DNA of 64,000 nucleotides. It comes from Bog-473 sp036268485 (GTDB lineage: Bacteria; Actinomycetota; Acidimicrobiia; Acidimicrobiales; RAAP-2). The notes beneath the pieces are model-generated. The model did no database searches. It saw only the letters and a list, made by a program, of their open reading frames with translations, and was not told the origin of the DNA. The translations under genes were made by a program, and so were the position numbers. Below are positions 62,496-64,000 of the stretch, in pieces. The stretch is from contig DATAUC010000007.1 in NCBI GenBank assembly GCA_036268485.1, positions 23,678 to 87,677 on the forward strand. The letters run 5' to 3'. Position 1 is the first letter of the stretch. The number at the start of each line of letters is the position of its first letter.

Positions 62496-63686
62496 TCAGT
62501 CGGGCAGGGCGTTGGCCGCCGCCACCGAGGCCAGCCACGCCGCGCTCGGCTTAGCCGTACGGGCAAACGACGTCCGGTCCACTTCGACGAGGCCGAAGCG
62601 GGGCCGGTAGCCCAGCGCCCACTCGAAATTGTCGAGCAGCGACCAGTAGGTGTAGCCCCGCACGTCGATGCCCTCGTCGATGACATCGAGGACACCGTCG
62701 AGTGCCTGGCGCACGTAGTCGACGCGCTGCTCGTCGTCAGTGGTGCCGATGCCGTTCTCGGTGACCAGCAGCGGGAGCGCTCCACCGGTGTAGTCCCAGG
62801 CCCGCCGCAGGCAGTTGGCCAGGGAGGCCGGGTAGAACTCGTATCCCATCGGGAGGACGGGCACGCCGGGTTCGGGGCCGCTCCATCCCTTGGGGCCGAT
62901 CACCATCCGGCTGTAGACCTGCACGCCCAGGAAGTCGTCGCCCTCAGTCCCGTCGAGGAAGACGTCCTCGGAATGGTGGCGGATGCTCTCCAACTGATTC
63001 TCCCCGCCTTCGGCCAACTGGTAGTCGGTCATGGAGAGGGTGAGCCCGACGGGCACGCCGGGGGCGGCGGCTCTAATGGCATCCACGGCCACCCGGTGGC
63101 CGTCCACCAGGTTGGCGGCCACCCTGCGGGACAGCGACTTGTTGGTTTTGCCGGGCGGGAAGAAGCCGGCGTGCCAGCCCATGGTGGCCACGATGTTCGG
63201 CTCGTTGATCGTGCAGGCCCGGGACATGACGTCGCCCAGCGCCTCGGCCACCACCGTGCAGAAGCGCCCGAAGCGCTCGACGGCCAGGCCGCTCTCCCAG
63301 CCCCCCTGGGTGCTCAGCCAGCGCGGCGTGGTGAAGTGGTGGAAGGTGACCACCGGTTCGACGCCCCGTTCCCGGAGGCCCTCGCATTGTTGGCGGTAGT
63401 GCTCGAGGGCGGCCCGGGAGAATTCCCCTTCGGCCGGCTCAATACGGCTCCACTCGACCGAAAAGCGGTAGTTGTCCAACCCCAAGCCGGCCACCAGGTC
63501 GGCGTCCTCGGTCCAGCGGTTCCACGAATCGCAGCAGTCGCCCGACGATTCGGCGCAGCCCGAGCCCGGCATGTGCTCGAAGGCCCACCAGTCGTTGTTG
63601 GTGTTGCCCCCCTCAATCTGATGGGCGGCGGTGGCCGTACCCCAGGTGAAGCCCTGCGGAAAGGCCCGTCCACTCTGTCCTGCCAT
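62496..63686 (-). CDS. GH1 beta-glucosidase
   Basis: 396 residues, slightly short for GH1. Acid/base Glu162 in INEPN and nucleophile Glu310 in VTENG, with FTWGTATAAHQIEGG at the N-terminus, the GH1 N-terminal signature. No signal peptide, so cytosolic. Start at ATG 63686 with AGGGGG. Divergent from an ABC exporter ATPase; a LacI-type palindrome lies between them. Confidence 0.95.
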   Translation of the reverse strand: MAGQSGRAFPQGFTWGTATAAHQIEGGNTNNDWWAFEHMPGSGCAESSGDCCDSWNRWTEDADLVAGLGLDNYRFSVEWSRIEPAEGEFSRAALEHYRQQCEGLRERGVEPVVTFHHFTTPRWLSTQGGWESGLAVERFGRFCTVVAEALGDVMSRACTINEPNIVATMGWHAGFFPPGKTNKSLSRRVAANLVDGHRVAVDAIRAAAPGVPVGLTLSMTDYQLAEGGENQLESIRHHSEDVFLDGTEGDDFLGVQVYSRMVIGPKGWSGPEPGVPVLPMGYEFYPASLANCLRRAWDYTGGALPLLVTENGIGTTDDEQRVDYVRQALDGVLDVIDEGIDVRGYTYWSLLDNFEWALGYRPRFGLVEVDRTSFARTAKPSAAWLASVAAANALPD

Positions 63687-63728
63687 TGCGCCCCCTGGTG
63701 TCCTTGAGAGTCCGTCGTTCGTGGTCAC

Positions 63729-63740
63729 GGTATCGTTACC
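63729..63740. promoter_or_regulatory. Candidate LacI-type operator between GH1 and ABC genes
   Basis: GGTATCGTTACC, with GGTA/TACC arms and a central CpG-containing core, resembles LacI-family sites often found at actinobacterial glycosidase promoters. One 12-bp site only, so support is modest. Confidence 0.4.
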
Positions 63741-63745
63741 TGACA

Positions 63746-64000
63746 ATGACGTCATACTCCTCGCCTGGCCCTGACGCGCCCAAATCCGGGTCGCAACTCA
63801 TCGGCGAGTCGCGCCCTGAGACGGGTGGTCGGGCCGGCGAAGGGCCAATGGTGGAGGCGCACGGGCTGACCAAGCGGTTCGGCGACTTCGTGGCCGTCGA
63901 CGGCGTCGACTTCACCATCGCCCGGGGCGAGTCATTCGGCTTCCTGGGTCCGAACGGGGCCGGCAAGACCTCGACCATGCGGATGATCTCGTGCATCAGC
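63746..64000 (+). CDS. ABC transporter ATPase, N-terminal part (cut by window end)
   Basis: The first 85 codons are visible: a 35-residue polar N-terminal extension, then HGLTKRFGDFVAVDGVDF and Walker A GPNGAGKTS. The style is NodI/DrrA-like exporter ATPase. An internal ATG (before VEAHGL) could be the true start. Probably followed by an ABC-2 permease outside the window. Confidence 0.85.
   Translation, partial: MTSYSSPGPDAPKSGSQLIGESRPETGGRAGEGPMVEAHGLTKRFGDFVAVDGVDFTIARGESFGFLGPNGAGKTSTMRMISCIS

Overview
The window is high-GC, densely coded DNA with frequent GTG starts and many 4-bp ATGA/GTGA gene overlaps. The gene content (P450 with a His-type [3Fe-4S] ferredoxin, an Rpf-like secreted muralytic domain, a DipZ-type thiol protein, many TetR and DHA2 MFS genes, KdpDE) points to Actinomycetota. 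Acidimicrobiia is my best guess, but that is an inference from protein style, not from a marker gene. No rRNA, tRNA, insertion sequence, prophage or CRISPR array was recognised. Both ends cut through genes.

Region 1 (1-23.8 kb) is ordinary chromosome: a secreted or anchored protein with an STTT-repeat linker (partial), a CDF-like membrane protein, a DUF347 protein, an ABC-2 exporter divergent from a NarL-type two-component system, a secreted GH39-like glycosidase, two TetR/DHA2-MFS efflux modules with visible operators (the one at 18.1 kb is a well-resolved divergent promoter), a PhyH oxygenase, a GNAT, DUF5666 and SIMPL surface proteins, a P450-ferredoxin-hydrolase operon, a DUF3445 heme demethylase-like gene with an SDR, and an MDR reductase/epimerase/PlsC acyltransferase operon.

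Region 2 (23.8-51.4 kb) is the most interesting part. A long minus-strand unit, transcribed from about 38.8 kb to 23.8 kb, carries an isochorismatase-fold hydrolase, a family-5 substrate-binding protein, a clear ykkC-family RNA (guanidine-I riboswitch type) at about 36.39-36.49 kb, a glutamine-synthetase-like ligase, a creatininase-fold hydrolase, a PuuD-like glutamyl hydrolase, a fused OppD-OppF ATPase, two Opp permeases, an unknown beta-rich protein, a metallo-beta-lactamase lactonase, two amidohydrolases, a nitroreductase and zwf. A TetR gene separates it from a plus-strand operon of two DUF1989 proteins, a biotin-dependent urea/guanidine carboxylase and allophanate hydrolase. That set matches the described guanidine route: guanidine to carboxyguanidine to allophanate to ammonia plus CO2. 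Next come a nitrilase-family amidase and two ureohydrolases in opposite orientation, one of which could be a guanidine or alkylguanidine hydrolase. Together this looks like a guanidino-compound nitrogen-acquisition island whose riboswitch-controlled arm does not match a pathway I know.

Region 3 (49.4-64 kb) holds a class-C beta-lactamase-like esterase, an SDR, an orphan KdpDE pair, a nucleosidase-like protein, an epoxide-hydrolase-like NTF2 fold, an Rpf-like secreted protein and an acyl-CoA ligase flanking a 620-bp intergenic region with a near-perfect CRP-type site, a membrane acyltransferase, a DipZ-like redox protein, an alpha/beta hydrolase, a GH1 beta-glucosidase and the start of an ABC exporter ATPase.
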